Below are positions 28,044 through 36,971 of a DNA stretch of 64,000 bases, in pieces; position 1 is the stretch's first letter, and each line of letters starts with the position of its first letter. The position numbers and the translations under genes were made by a program. The notes under the pieces are model-generated. The model searched no databases, was not told where the DNA came from, and saw nothing but the letters and a program-made list of their open reading frames with translations. The DNA lies in NCBI GenBank assembly GCA_934102355.1, contig CAKOSO010000001.1, forward strand, positions 186,001 to 250,000. Direction: 5' to 3'. The stretch comes from an uncultured Bacilli bacterium. Its GTDB lineage: Bacteria; Bacillota_I; Bacilli_A; RF39; UBA660.

Positions 28044-29723
28044 CTATTTATTATTACTTAACATATCAGCAGAAATTATTCCCTTAGGTATCTTTACTTT
28101 TATTTTTTTCTGCTTTTGTTTCTTTTCTTTTGGAGGTTTATTACTAGTAAATTTATCATTATTCTTTAAAACAAGTACTACCAATAATACTATTCCACCA
28201 GCAACTAATATAGATATAACAACAATTAGAACAGGTAAAACATTAAAATTCTTTTTTATATTAATAATATATGTTCTTTCACTTAGATCTTCCGCAATAA
28301 CAATTATTTTAATCTGAGAATTATTTTTTAAATTTTCATTTCCAACAATTCTTATAGTAGCATTTTGATTTTCTGATAAAGTTGTGATATCAAGTTCCTT
28401 TTCAGAGCGAATTTTAAGAGTATATTGAAGTTTATTCTTATTAAAATTAATATCATAATTAAGAATGGATAAAGATTCCAAATAATTATTATTAGATAAT
28501 GACTCATCAACACTTAATCTTTTTACATTAATAATATAAGTCTGAGTTGAGGAATTATTATTGGTAACAGTTATTCTAATTTGATTATCCCCTACTTGTA
28601 AATTTTCATTACCATTTATTGTAACTGTAGAATTAGAATCTTCAGGTTCTGCAACAATATCAAGCTTTGTAACATTATTTAAAACACTAACACTATATTC
28701 ATAAACATCCTTAGAAAAAGCAATTCCACCAGGACTAATAGATAAACCTTTTAATCTAGCAGGTTTTATTTGATTATTCTGAACTTTTTTAGAATTTCTA
28801 GTTATAACTATTTCATATGTTCTAAGATCACCATTTTCTGCTCTTACAACTATTTTAAAAGTATTATTACCTTCATTTAAATTTACAGTTCTAGGTCCGT
28901 TGCCACTTTGAAAACTTGCAGTTTTATTCGCTTTTGTTGCATTAATAGTAACTGATGTAACATCATAATCAACAGAAGCAGTATATTTTAAGGTATTTTT
29001 ATTAAATTTAGGAGATAAACTTCCCTTTGAAAGAGATAAACTAGATAAATAATTACTAGTATTTCTAGTATCACTTCTTGTAATATTTAAAGTATAAACT
29101 CTTTGAGATCCATCCTCAGCAGCAACAGTAATAGTTAAAACATTTTTACCATAGTTTAATTTAATATTACCTAAGTCACCACCAACAATAGCTGATTCAC
29201 TATAAGCAACAGCACTAATACTCACGCTCTCTTGATTTATATTCAAATCATAACTTGTAGTGTTTGCATTAAAACTAAAAGGATATTCAGAAATAGTCAA
29301 TTTACTTAAACGAACATCACTACTCTTTATATGAATAACAGTAAATGTATAAGAAGATGATCCAACAGAAATAGTAACATTCTCATCATGTCCAACATCA
29401 TTAGTACTTAAAACAAACTGTCCTATTGAAATACCATCATAATCAACATCACTAGCATCATCTAAAATAAACGCATCATTATAATAAAAACCATTAACAG
29501 CTGTGTTAGAAAAAATAGAAGCAGCGTTACTATTAATAGAAACAGGTAAATTAACACTTTCCTCATTATTTAAAACTATAGTTACATCACAAATAACCTG
29601 ATCTCCAGCTACAACTTGATTTTGATCACAAGTAACAGTGGGAGTAATTTCTGCTTTTACTATACCAGGCAACAAACAAAATAATGATAAAAAAACAAAT
29701 GTAATAATCTTTTTTATATTCAT
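28044..29723 (-). CDS. Surface protein with cadherin-like beta-sandwich repeats
   Basis: This 559-residue exported protein has an N-terminal signal peptide (about 1-24, ending VKAEI) and an N-terminal beta domain of about 110 residues with two Cys (TCDQNQVVAGDQVICDV), cohesin-like in pattern. About four repeats of 80-90 residues follow, each with a LxxLxxSxGxLSPxFNxNTxxYxxxV start and a TYxINITR-like end, typical of the cadherin-like beta-sandwich family. A C-terminal membrane helix (about 500-523) and a very Lys-rich cytoplasmic tail close the protein. No LPXTG motif is present, so it is membrane-held rather than sortase-anchored. Function is unknown; adhesion is plausible. Confidence 0.8.
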   Translation of the reverse strand: MNIKKIITFVFLSLFCLLPGIVKAEITPTVTCDQNQVVAGDQVICDVTIVLNNEESVNLPVSINSNAASIFSNTAVNGFYYNDAFILDDASDVDYDGISIGQFVLSTNDVGHDENVTISVGSSSYTFTVIHIKSSDVRLSKLTISEYPFSFNANTTSYDLNINQESVSISAVAYSESAIVGGDLGNIKLNYGKNVLTITVAAEDGSQRVYTLNITRSDTRNTSNYLSSLSLSKGSLSPKFNKNTLKYTASVDYDVTSVTINATKANKTASFQSGNGPRTVNLNEGNNTFKIVVRAENGDLRTYEIVITRNSKKVQNNQIKPARLKGLSISPGGIAFSKDVYEYSVSVLNNVTKLDIVAEPEDSNSTVTINGNENLQVGDNQIRITVTNNNSSTQTYIINVKRLSVDESLSNNNYLESLSILNYDINFNKNKLQYTLKIRSEKELDITTLSENQNATIRIVGNENLKNNSQIKIIVIAEDLSERTYIINIKKNFNVLPVLIVVISILVAGGIVLLVVLVLKNNDKFTSNKPPKEKKQKQKKIKVKIPKGIISADMLSNNK

Positions 29724-29825
29724 AACATATCCCTCTTATTCTATAATGATATTTTATCAAAATAGTTAAACATCTTCAATAATATTTTAAAAAATAAATT
29801 TATTTGACATTTTTCTATTTTTATA

Positions 29826-29854
29826 TTGACTTTTTGAGTTCTTTCGATTATTAT
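29826..29854 (+). promoter_or_regulatory. Promoter of the candidate small RNA
   Basis: Plus strand: TTGACT (29826-29831), 17-bp spacer, TATTAT (29849-29854). No coding frame with a ribosome site follows, only a structured segment. Confidence 0.7.
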
Positions 29855-29859
29855 AAGTA

Positions 29860-29962
29860 TCACCAATTCGGATTAGGCGAATTGGATGCTAGTATCACAC
29901 TAGCCAACCCCTTTTTATTCTTTTTATTGAAGTCGGTCCAGGGGGTCCGACTTCTTTTTTTT
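29860..29962 (+). ncRNA. Candidate structured small RNA of about 100 nt
   Basis: A promoter is followed by three hairpins. The first is CCAATTCG/CGAATTGG (29863-29885), the second GCTAGT/ACTAGC (29888-29904). A single-stranded stretch with CAACCCC (29905-29911) and a pyrimidine-rich linker comes next. The last is a terminator GAAGTCGG/CCGACTTC (29929-29954) with T8. The terminator loop contains GGGGG, which could pair with the CCCC as a pseudoknot. The GC-rich elements stand out in this AT-rich genome. No Rfam family was recognised: it does not look like SRP RNA, 6S or tmRNA. A C-rich antisense regulator acting on ribosome sites is one possibility. Confidence 0.7.
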
Positions 29963-29971
29963 ATATAAATT

Positions 29972-30005
29972 TAAACAAAAAAATAAAAGGCAACGCCTTT
30001 TATTT
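29972..30005 (-). terminator. Terminator of the HU gene
   Basis: Minus strand: a perfect 11-bp stem AAATAAAAGGC/GCCTTTTATTT with a three-base loop is followed by Ts. It overlaps the HU stop codon. Confidence 0.9.
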
Positions 30006-30275
30006 ATTAACTGCTTCTTTTAATGCAGATCCAGCTTTAAATGTAACTGCTGTTCTTGCAGGAATATTAACTACTGCTCCAGTTTGAGGATTGTGACCTT
30101 TTCTAGCAGCTCTTGCAGAAACTCCGAAAGTTCCGAAACCAACTAATGGCACTTTATCTCCTTTAACTAATGCACATTTAATAGCATCAAATGTAGCATC
30201 TACTGCTCTTCCTGCGTCAGCTTTAGTAATTCCTGCTTTAGCTGCTACAGCTTCGATTAATTCTACTTTTTTCAT
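30000..30275 (-). CDS. hup: DNA-binding protein HU
   Basis: HU is the dimeric nucleoid protein that bends DNA. The 91 residues are typical: MKKVELIEAVAAKAGITKADA at the start, GFGTFGVSARAARKGHNPQTG with the DNA-intercalating Pro in the beta arm, and PARTAVTFKAGSALKEAVN at the end. A GGAGGT site precedes the start. The leader contains an inverted repeat TAAGCA/TGCTTA (about 30302-30318, minus-strand transcript) near the possible -10, perhaps regulatory. Confidence 0.97.
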   Translation of the reverse strand: MKKVELIEAVAAKAGITKADAGRAVDATFDAIKCALVKGDKVPLVGFGTFGVSARAARKGHNPQTGAVVNIPARTAVTFKAGSALKEAVNK

Positions 30276-30409
30276 CTATACTTACCTCCATATTTTTACA
30301 TAAGCACTATATGCTTACATATATAAGGTAGCATGTATTTTCAGTAAAATCAATAATTTTACGCATTTTTTACGCTTTTAAGAACGTTTTTTTACATAAA
30401 TTTAAACTA

Positions 30410-31885
30410 TTAAATAACTATTGCAATTAAATTACCAGATCCCTTATTAACTATTTTAGACATAGTTTGTTGCAATTTATATCTAACATTTTCTGGCATC
30501 ATTGCAATTTTTGACTGAATACCTTCTTGAACAATTACATCAAGACTTCTTCCAAATATCTCGCTATTCCAAATACTATTAGGATCTTTTTCATTATCTT
30601 TCATAAGATAATCAATAAGTTCTTTACTTTGAACTTCAGTACCTATGATAGGTTCAAAAGTAGATTCAACATCAATCTTAATCATGTGAATAGAAGGTGC
30701 CTTAGCTTTAAGTTTTATACCATATCTACTTCCTTGCTTAATAATTTCTGGTTTTGATAAAGTCATATCATTTAAAGTTGGATTAGCAACACCATAGCCA
30801 GTTGTTTTAGCCATTTTTAAAGCACTCTTAATCTGATCAAACTCTTGTTTAGATTCATGATAATCTTGGAACATTGCAAGTAAAGATGCTCTACTATTGA
30901 TATTTATACCCATCATTTCATTTAAAACTTGATTAAATAACTCTTTCTTAGAATCAAGAGTTATAGTAAGAATACCAGTAGAAGGATCAACTTTAGACAT
31001 ATATGCTCTACTTATATATTCACAATCATTAAAGTGATCAATAATCCCATCAACATCTCTTAATTTTTCAACTTCAACAACACTTTCTTTAATCTTTTCT
31101 ATTACCGCTTTCTTAACATAATGATCATGTTTTAAAACACTTATCCAAGAAGGCATATCAACTTTAACTTCCATAACTGGAAATTCATATAAAGCCTCCC
31201 TTAAAATATCAAAAGTATCCTTTTCATTCATTTTTAATACATCCATAGGAAGTACTGGAACATTATAACTTGCCCTCATATCTTCAGCAAGTTTTTTTGT
31301 AGCTTCACTAGAAGGATTTGTAGTATTTAAAACAATAATAAATGGTTTATTAATATTAGTGAGTTCCCCCACAACACGTTCTTCAGCTTTAACATAATCT
31401 GATCTTTCAAATTCTCCAATAGATCCATCAGTAGTAACAACAATACCTATAGTAGAATGATCCTTAATAACCTTTTCAGTACCTATTTCTGCAGCTTCAA
31501 CAAAAGGTATTTCTTCACTATACCATGGAGTTTTAACCATTCTAGGACCATTTTCATCCTCATAACCTTTAGCATTGTCAATTACATATCCAACACAATC
31601 AACAAGTCTCATATTACACTCTAAATCATCAACTTTAACCTTAGCTATATTATTTGGAACAAACTTAGGTTCAATAGTCATAATAGTTTTACCACCAGAA
31701 GATTGTGGTATTTCATCCATTGCTCTTTTTCTTTCAAACTCATCACTTATATTAGGAATTATAAGATTCTCCAAAACTTTCTTTATAAAAGTAGATTTAC
31801 CAGTACGAACTGCACCAACTACTCCTAAATAAATATCTCCACCAGTTCTTAGAGCAATATTTTTTATAATTTCTTCCTTATTCAT
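30410..31885 (-). CDS. spoIVA: Stage IV sporulation protein A (coat basement ATPase)
   Basis: SpoIVA is an ATPase that polymerises on the forespore surface as the base of the spore coat. The 491 residues start with NIALRTGGDIYLGVVGAVRTGKSTFIKK, including a Walker A/P-loop GAVRTGKST and matching the Bacillus N-terminus almost residue for residue. SSGGKTIMTIEPKFVPN and LVDCVGYVIDNAKGYEDENG follow as switch-like motifs. The C-terminus ends GSGNLIAIVI, the hydrophobic tail used for membrane targeting. The ATG at 31885 follows GAGAGTGAT; an upstream ATG precedes that site. Its presence is strong evidence for endospore formation. Confidence 0.97.
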   Translation of the reverse strand: MNKEEIIKNIALRTGGDIYLGVVGAVRTGKSTFIKKVLENLIIPNISDEFERKRAMDEIPQSSGGKTIMTIEPKFVPNNIAKVKVDDLECNMRLVDCVGYVIDNAKGYEDENGPRMVKTPWYSEEIPFVEAAEIGTEKVIKDHSTIGIVVTTDGSIGEFERSDYVKAEERVVGELTNINKPFIIVLNTTNPSSEATKKLAEDMRASYNVPVLPMDVLKMNEKDTFDILREALYEFPVMEVKVDMPSWISVLKHDHYVKKAVIEKIKESVVEVEKLRDVDGIIDHFNDCEYISRAYMSKVDPSTGILTITLDSKKELFNQVLNEMMGININSRASLLAMFQDYHESKQEFDQIKSALKMAKTTGYGVANPTLNDMTLSKPEIIKQGSRYGIKLKAKAPSIHMIKIDVESTFEPIIGTEVQSKELIDYLMKDNEKDPNSIWNSEIFGRSLDVIVQEGIQSKIAMMPENVRYKLQQTMSKIVNKGSGNLIAIVI

Positions 31886-31906
31886 TAAATCACTCTCTTT
31901 CATTTA

Positions 31907-31935
31907 AATCTATGAAACTTTAGTAATAATAGAAC
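31907..31935 (-). promoter_or_regulatory. Candidate mother-cell (SigE-like) promoter of spoIVA
   Basis: Minus strand: GTTCTAT, exactly 14 bases, then CATAGATTTAA, about 20 bases before the spoIVA start. The -10-like element is near the SigE consensus CATACAnT, and the layout repeats before the spoVID-like gene. Confidence 0.4.
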
Positions 31936-31967
31936 AAAAAGAAAACTTCTAAATAAATTAGAAGTTT
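31932..31967 (-). terminator. Terminator of the prepilin gene
   Basis: Minus strand: a perfect 10-bp stem AAACTTCTAA/TTAGAAGTTT with a five-base loop is followed by a T-rich tract. Confidence 0.85.
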
Positions 31968-31982
31968 AATACAAAGAATAAA

Positions 31983-32558
31983 TTATTTACAACGTAATGT
32001 TGTATAACCTTTAAGTATTCTATCACGTTTCAAATTAGAAGCACTACTATTATTTAAAGTAAAATTTCCATTACCTTGTTCTAAAGCTTCATCAGTAAAT
32101 TTTGAAGGATCAGAAATATCACCCCAAATATATGAAAGAGCACTTATACCATTACCGCCTTTATCCAAAAGACAAACACTATAGGCTTGAGAATTAGGAC
32201 TCAGATCATAAACCCTTATACCAATATTACTATTTTCCTGATACTCTTGTCCAAATGGACTTTTTATTAATTTTTTATCTAACAACTTATTAATGTCTTT
32301 AATATTATAAACATAATATTTATACGTTAACCCAATTACAGAGCCAGTTCTCATTTCAGTTGCATTGTTGGCCCCTGTTGTAAAATCCAATTTAACTGCT
32401 TTCAATGCAATCTTAATATTTTCAACATAAGTATCTTTCCTTGCATTATCCAAATACCTATTTACTGATGGTATTGCAACAGCAATTAGTATTGCAAGTA
32501 TGATTATTACTGCTAACAATTCGATTAATGTAAATCCTTTTTTATTCCATTTTTTCAT
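31983..32558 (-). CDS. Type IV prepilin-like protein
   Basis: This 191-residue protein has a basic leader and the class III cleavage motif KKGFTLIELLAV, with Glu at +5. A long hydrophobic helix (about 9-35) ends AIPSVNRYLDNARKDTY, as in ComGC/PilE/PulG pseudopilins. The globular domain contains Cys in YSVCLLDKGG and at the C-terminus (LRCK), possibly a disulfide. It starts at the ATG at 32558 behind AGGAG. The likely processing enzyme and platform protein are at 2.3-4.4 kb. Only one prepilin is seen, without an assembly ATPase. Confidence 0.9.
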   Translation of the reverse strand: MKKWNKKGFTLIELLAVIIILAILIAVAIPSVNRYLDNARKDTYVENIKIALKAVKLDFTTGANNATEMRTGSVIGLTYKYYVYNIKDINKLLDKKLIKSPFGQEYQENSNIGIRVYDLSPNSQAYSVCLLDKGGNGISALSYIWGDISDPSKFTDEALEQGNGNFTLNNSSASNLKRDRILKGYTTLRCK

Positions 32559-32629
32559 ATAACTCCTACCATAATGCAAAAATAACACATACAAATATGA
32601 AAATCAATATTTTATAGAAGACTTTATCT

Positions 32630-33076
32630 TTATTTACAGTTATATCCAGAATTTTGTAAAGCCTTCTTTGTAGCATTAACACTTCCCTTAGTATCAACTA
32701 CATTAAGTTCTTCTTTATCCTCATCACTCATTACTTTAAAGTCCATTTTTATAACAGTATAAATAGTATTTTCATCATTAGTAACTGTAATATCTACTCC
32801 ATTTTTTCCATATTTTTCTTTATATGCATTTAAAATATTATCTTTTAAAGCTTCAGTACTTGAAGCAATTTCATCATCAAGTTTAAAATCAGTATTAATT
32901 TCCATATTCACAACTTCATTTTCTTCAAATACAGCTTTTAAAGTTTGAGTTGTAACCATTTTATCTTTATCTTGAGTTATTGAACACTCTAATAAATTAT
33001 TATTAGTTTTAACACCACATCCAGTTAATACTAAAACTCCAAACATCATTAATCCTACTACAATACCTTTTTTCAT
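32630..33076 (-). CDS. Lipoprotein (DUF1307/YehR-like)
   Basis: This 148-residue protein has a lipoprotein signal peptide with lipobox LTGC (Cys at about 20). The mature domain has a beta-rich N-terminal half, a helix (STEALKDNILNAYKEKYG) and TVIKMDFKVMS, ending in a Cys. This layout resembles the YehR/DUF1307 small lipoproteins of Firmicutes, of unknown function; the link is tentative. It lies between ylxM and the prepilin gene on the same strand. Confidence 0.7.
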   Translation of the reverse strand: MKKGIVVGLMMFGVLVLTGCGVKTNNNLLECSITQDKDKMVTTQTLKAVFEENEVVNMEINTDFKLDDEIASSTEALKDNILNAYKEKYGKNGVDITVTNDENTIYTVIKMDFKVMSDEDKEELNVVDTKGSVNATKKALQNSGYNCK

Positions 33077-33087
33077 AAATTTCTCCT

Positions 33088-33384
33088 TTAATTTAATATA
33101 TTTTTTATTTTTTCTCTAATAGTAACATCATCAATACTATCAACAACCTTAAGTATTTTTTTATCTCTATCATATAGTTTTAACTTTTCTTCGTAATTAT
33201 ATAACTTATCTTTTATAATTTTTAATTCTTTATGAATAGCATTCCTAGAAACATTTAAATTTTCCTTTATCTCTTGTAATGATAAATTATCAAAATAATA
33301 ATAAGTAAAATATAGTCTTTGTTTTTCAGTAAGTAATGCCCCATAATAATCATAAAGAATTGTTAAATATACTTCTTCTTCCAT
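33088..33384 (-). CDS. ylxM: YlxM-type putative helix-turn-helix protein
   Basis: YlxM is a small protein linked to the SRP pathway genes in Firmicutes. The 98 residues contain LYDYYGALLTEKQRLYFTYYYFDNLSLQEIKENLNVSRNAI, split in the full text into a sigma-like helix pair: residues about 9-30 (LTEKQR) and 33-55 (NVSRNAIHKEL). Its ATG abuts the ftsY stop (TAGATG), so it is translationally coupled to ftsY. The usual downstream ffh is not present here. Confidence 0.9.
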   Translation of the reverse strand: MEEEVYLTILYDYYGALLTEKQRLYFTYYYFDNLSLQEIKENLNVSRNAIHKELKIIKDKLYNYEEKLKLYDRDKKILKVVDSIDDVTIREKIKNILN

Positions 33385-34365
33385 CTACACCATATCCTTA
33401 AATAAACCATAAATATAGTTTTCTATATCAAAAGTTATTAAATCATCTTCTTTTTCACCAAGTCCAACAAACTTAACGGGAATATTAACTTCTTCTTTAA
33501 TAGCAAGAACAATACCACCCTTAGCAGTACCATCAAGCTTAGTTAAAACTATTCCTGTAATATTAGCAACATCTTTAAAAGCTTTCGCCTGAGAAATACC
33601 ATTCTGACCAGTTGTAGCATCGATAACAAGTAATGTTTCATGAGGAGCACCAGGAATAAAATTATTTATAACTTTATTAATCTTTTTAAGTTCATTCATT
33701 AAATTAACCTTATTTTGAAGCCTTCCTGCTGTATCAATTAAAACAACATCATAATCCTCATCCTTTGCTTTTTTAATTCCATCATAAACTATAGCAGCAG
33801 GATCTTTAACATTTACATCACCTACAAAAGAAGAACCAGTTTTTAAAGCCCATTCTCTTAGCTGTTCTACAGCACCTGCTCTAAAGGTATCAGCAGCAAC
33901 TAGCAAAACTTTCTTACCTTTATCCTTTTCTTTTTTTGCAATCTTAGCAATAGTAGTAGTTTTACCCACCCCATTAACACCAACAAATAAAATAACAGTA
34001 GGTCCATTATCTTGATAATTTATTTTATTTACTATTATCTCATTATTAACATAAATTATAAAAAGTTCATCAACAATAATCTCTTTAAGTTCATTAGGAT
34101 CTTCAATATGTTCTTTCTTTACTCTATCCTGTAATTTATCAATAAATTTCATAACAGTATTTACACCAATATCAGCAGAAATTAGTATTTCTTCCAAATC
34201 ATAGAAAAATTCATCAGTTACTTTTTTATACTTATTTGTAAGACCAATTAACTTTGAAACAAAATTTTCTCTAGATTTAGTAAGACCCTTTTCATATTTT
34301 TTTACTTCATCATTACTCTTTTCTTTTGTTTTAAAGACATCTTTTAATTTGGAAAATAAACCCAT
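33385..34365 (-). CDS. ftsY: Signal recognition particle receptor FtsY
   Basis: FtsY docks ribosome-SRP complexes at the membrane. The 326 residues carry a short N-terminus without a long acidic A domain, then the N domain and the GTPase G domain: [38 protein letters not shown] and [10 protein letters not shown], ending in [13 protein letters not shown]. The ATG at 34365 (MGLFSKLKD) follows GGGTGAT; a start four codons earlier precedes that site. It forms a two-gene unit with ylxM. Confidence 0.98.
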   Translation of the reverse strand: MGLFSKLKDVFKTKEKSNDEVKKYEKGLTKSRENFVSKLIGLTNKYKKVTDEFFYDLEEILISADIGVNTVMKFIDKLQDRVKKEHIEDPNELKEIIVDELFIIYVNNEIIVNKINYQDNGPTVILFVGVNGVGKTTTIAKIAKKEKDKGKKVLLVAADTFRAGAVEQLREWALKTGSSFVGDVNVKDPAAIVYDGIKKAKDEDYDVVLIDTAGRLQNKVNLMNELKKINKVINNFIPGAPHETLLVIDATTGQNGISQAKAFKDVANITGIVLTKLDGTAKGGIVLAIKEEVNIPVKFVGLGEKEDDLITFDIENYIYGLFKDMV

Positions 34366-34391
34366 ACAATCACCCATATAAATTATATAAT

Positions 34392-34415
34392 AAAAAAAGA
34401 CTGATGAACAGTCTT
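34392..34415 (-). terminator. Terminator of the repeat surface protein gene
   Basis: Minus strand: stem AAGACTG/CAGTCTT with a five-base loop and seven Ts lies right after the stop at 34421. Confidence 0.9.
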
Positions 34416-34420
34416 AATAA

Positions 34421-36862
34421 TTAATTACGTTTAATTTTTTTAGTATATAACAATACTCCAGTACCTAATGCAATAGGAACTAAAACATATATTAACGAAC
34501 TAATTCCAGTACCAACATTTTCTGTTGTACCAGTATCTTTACCACCATTATCTGTCTTTCCGCTATTATCATTAGATTTAATTTGTTCATAAACTGGATA
34601 TAATGTAATATTTTTACTAAGTTCTATTTCTTCTCCAATTTTATAATCTGCTTTAGTAGAATTCTTCTTTAAAGACCAACCTAAAGAATTATATCCATTT
34701 TTAGTAAATTCAAGTGCAGTAACAGTACAAGTCTTACCAGTAACAGTTGTACAACTAAGAGACTTACCAGCAACAAAGTCCAATGAATTAGTAACAAATG
34801 TAGCTGTATATTTAACTGCAGTCTTAGTATCTAAAACTATCGGATAATAAGTGGTATCACTACTTACAAAAGTATATTGTCCAGGTGTACTTCCATTTGT
34901 AGCAGATTCTTTAATATTCCAACCAGCAACAGTTAAACCATCTTCAGTATTAACAACAATAAGTGGAGTTTTAACACCACAATAACTATCAGTATTATAT
35001 AACTTACAACTTAATGTAACATCTTCACTTTTAGCAGTATCATAAGAAGTTTCTTTAAGTCCTAAAATCTTATCACTCATCTTAAATGTTATATCAAGTT
35101 TTTTATATGTTATAGCATAATATCTAGCATCACCACTTAATGTAACCTTACTAGAAATATCAAATTTTTTAGAAATAGAAGAAGAAGTATTACCATAACC
35201 AACAACAGTATAACCAGATCTCTTAAATGTTGGTGCTGTAATTTCACAACTACCATTTTTAGCTTCACACATACAAACTATTGCATCACCACTAAATGAA
35301 CAGCCAGCTGGAGCATCTACAAAAGTCGATCCATTTCCAAGAAATATAGCAGTGTATTTATTAGTAACAACAGGAACCTCCTTAGTTATAACATAATAAA
35401 TTACATCAGAACTAAGAGATATTTGGCCACCATTTGTAGATAAATCTGAAGTCTGAGTTTCTGATTTACCATATCCTAAAACAGTATAACCACTTCTTTC
35501 AGCAACTGGTGCTGTAATGTCACAGCTACTAGATGAAGTTTCACATTTACAAACTATAGTATCACCATCAACATTACAACCAGACGGTGTATTAGTAAAT
35601 TTTGCTCCATTCTTTCTAAAAGTTGCTTTAAATGTTTTCTTTGTAGGAACAGGAGGTTCTGGATCAGATCCAGAATCAGATTTTTTTGTAGTTGATGCAT
35701 AATATGTTTGATCAGATCTTAAAACAATATTTGCACCACTTTTATAAGCAATAACTGAAGAATTAATAGAAGTACTAAAACCATTAATCGTATAGTCACT
35801 TCGCGTTATAGTCGGTGCAGTTATACTACAGCTTCTCTCTTCAGTTTCACATGTACAAACAACTGTATTACCATTATCATCACATCCATTAGGTTTACTT
35901 AAAGTTGCATTATTTTTATAAAACGTAGCAGAAAAACGAGTGACATATTTAGCAACAGCTACATACTGAGCACCACCTTCAGAAATAGATAATGTCATTG
36001 TTTTATTATTATTTATAGTTGACGTGGAATCATTTTTTAATCTATACCCTAAAAATTTATAACCAGATTTAGGAGTAAATCCAGGCACATCAATAGTACA
36101 ATGTCCCACACTTTCAGAGGCTAAACAAGAACATGTAACAACAGAAGTACCATAGACACACCCAGGAGAATGATTATCCAAGCTTCCTAAATCATTTGCA
36201 TAAAAATAAGCATATAACTTTCTAAGAGCTACAGTATAATAATTTAAATTTTGATTAGCACTAACTTTAAACATTGAATTACTCTTAACAACTATAGAAT
36301 TTGAATTATTAGAAGTTGCGTATCCTATACTTTCATAAGAACTTCCACTGTCAATATATGGTGCCGAAAAACTTTTACTCACACTATTTCCATAAAAGTG
36401 ATATATGCAACTAACTCTATCTGAATAAGAAGTACATTTGCTATTATTTTCAGATGCCCATATTTTCAAAGAAAAACCATTTTTGTAAAAATCAGCCCTA
36501 GCAATTGCATGAGTAACAGCATAATACTGAGTAGAAGCAGTAACATTAAGTTTTTCTCCACTCTTATATTTGCCAATAGTTGAAGTAGAATCATTGCCAT
36601 ATCCTAATATCTCCCAACCACTTCTCTTTATAGTTGGCGCCTGCACAACACAATAGCCCAACTTCAAAGGATCGTAACTACATCTACATTCAACCCTATC
36701 ACTATACGATGTACAACCAGATGGAGTACTAAGAGTAGCACCATTTTTATAAAACTTTATTACAACTTCAGTATTAGTTGGAATAGCAGCTTTAACAGAC
36801 CCAATAAAACAAATAAAAAATGACAAGAAAAATACAAGAAAATATCTAATCTTTAATTTCAT
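34421..36862 (-). CDS. Large surface protein with cysteine-containing InlB-type repeats
   Basis: This 813-residue protein has a signal peptide (about 1-26, ending GSVKAAI) followed by about eight repeats of 75-90 residues. A repeat begins FYKNGATL or similar, has Cys residues in the order C...C.C......C, then AP.I.RSGY..LGY and ends YYA(I/V). The shape matches the Listeria-Bacteroides (InlB B-repeat, flg_new) family, but with conserved Cys pairs. A short Gly/Thr linker and a C-terminal membrane helix with a basic end (LYTKKIKRN) follow, with no LPXTG. Its last 35 residues are nearly the same as those of the neighbouring gene at 36972. Likely cell-surface exposed. Confidence 0.8.
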   Translation of the reverse strand: MKLKIRYFLVFFLSFFICFIGSVKAAIPTNTEVVIKFYKNGATLSTPSGCTSYSDRVECRCSYDPLKLGYCVVQAPTIKRSGWEILGYGNDSTSTIGKYKSGEKLNVTASTQYYAVTHAIARADFYKNGFSLKIWASENNSKCTSYSDRVSCIYHFYGNSVSKSFSAPYIDSGSSYESIGYATSNNSNSIVVKSNSMFKVSANQNLNYYTVALRKLYAYFYANDLGSLDNHSPGCVYGTSVVTCSCLASESVGHCTIDVPGFTPKSGYKFLGYRLKNDSTSTINNNKTMTLSISEGGAQYVAVAKYVTRFSATFYKNNATLSKPNGCDDNGNTVVCTCETEERSCSITAPTITRSDYTINGFSTSINSSVIAYKSGANIVLRSDQTYYASTTKKSDSGSDPEPPVPTKKTFKATFRKNGAKFTNTPSGCNVDGDTIVCKCETSSSSCDITAPVAERSGYTVLGYGKSETQTSDLSTNGGQISLSSDVIYYVITKEVPVVTNKYTAIFLGNGSTFVDAPAGCSFSGDAIVCMCEAKNGSCEITAPTFKRSGYTVVGYGNTSSSISKKFDISSKVTLSGDARYYAITYKKLDITFKMSDKILGLKETSYDTAKSEDVTLSCKLYNTDSYCGVKTPLIVVNTEDGLTVAGWNIKESATNGSTPGQYTFVSSDTTYYPIVLDTKTAVKYTATFVTNSLDFVAGKSLSCTTVTGKTCTVTALEFTKNGYNSLGWSLKKNSTKADYKIGEEIELSKNITLYPVYEQIKSNDNSGKTDNGGKDTGTTENVGTGISSLIYVLVPIALGTGVLLYTKKIKRN

Positions 36863-36971
36863 TGTACACACCTCTATTTTAAGTATTATATAACAATATT
36901 ATAACCAACAATAAAGCAAATAACAAGTAAACCAAATAAAAAAGCATTAAGTTTTACAAACTTAACACTTT

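Noticed and set aside
29860..29962. SRP RNA, 6S RNA or a preQ1-type riboswitch
   Set aside because: The GGAAGGAAGCA-type SRP loop is absent, the length is too short for 6S, and no gene lies downstream in the same direction for a riboswitch.
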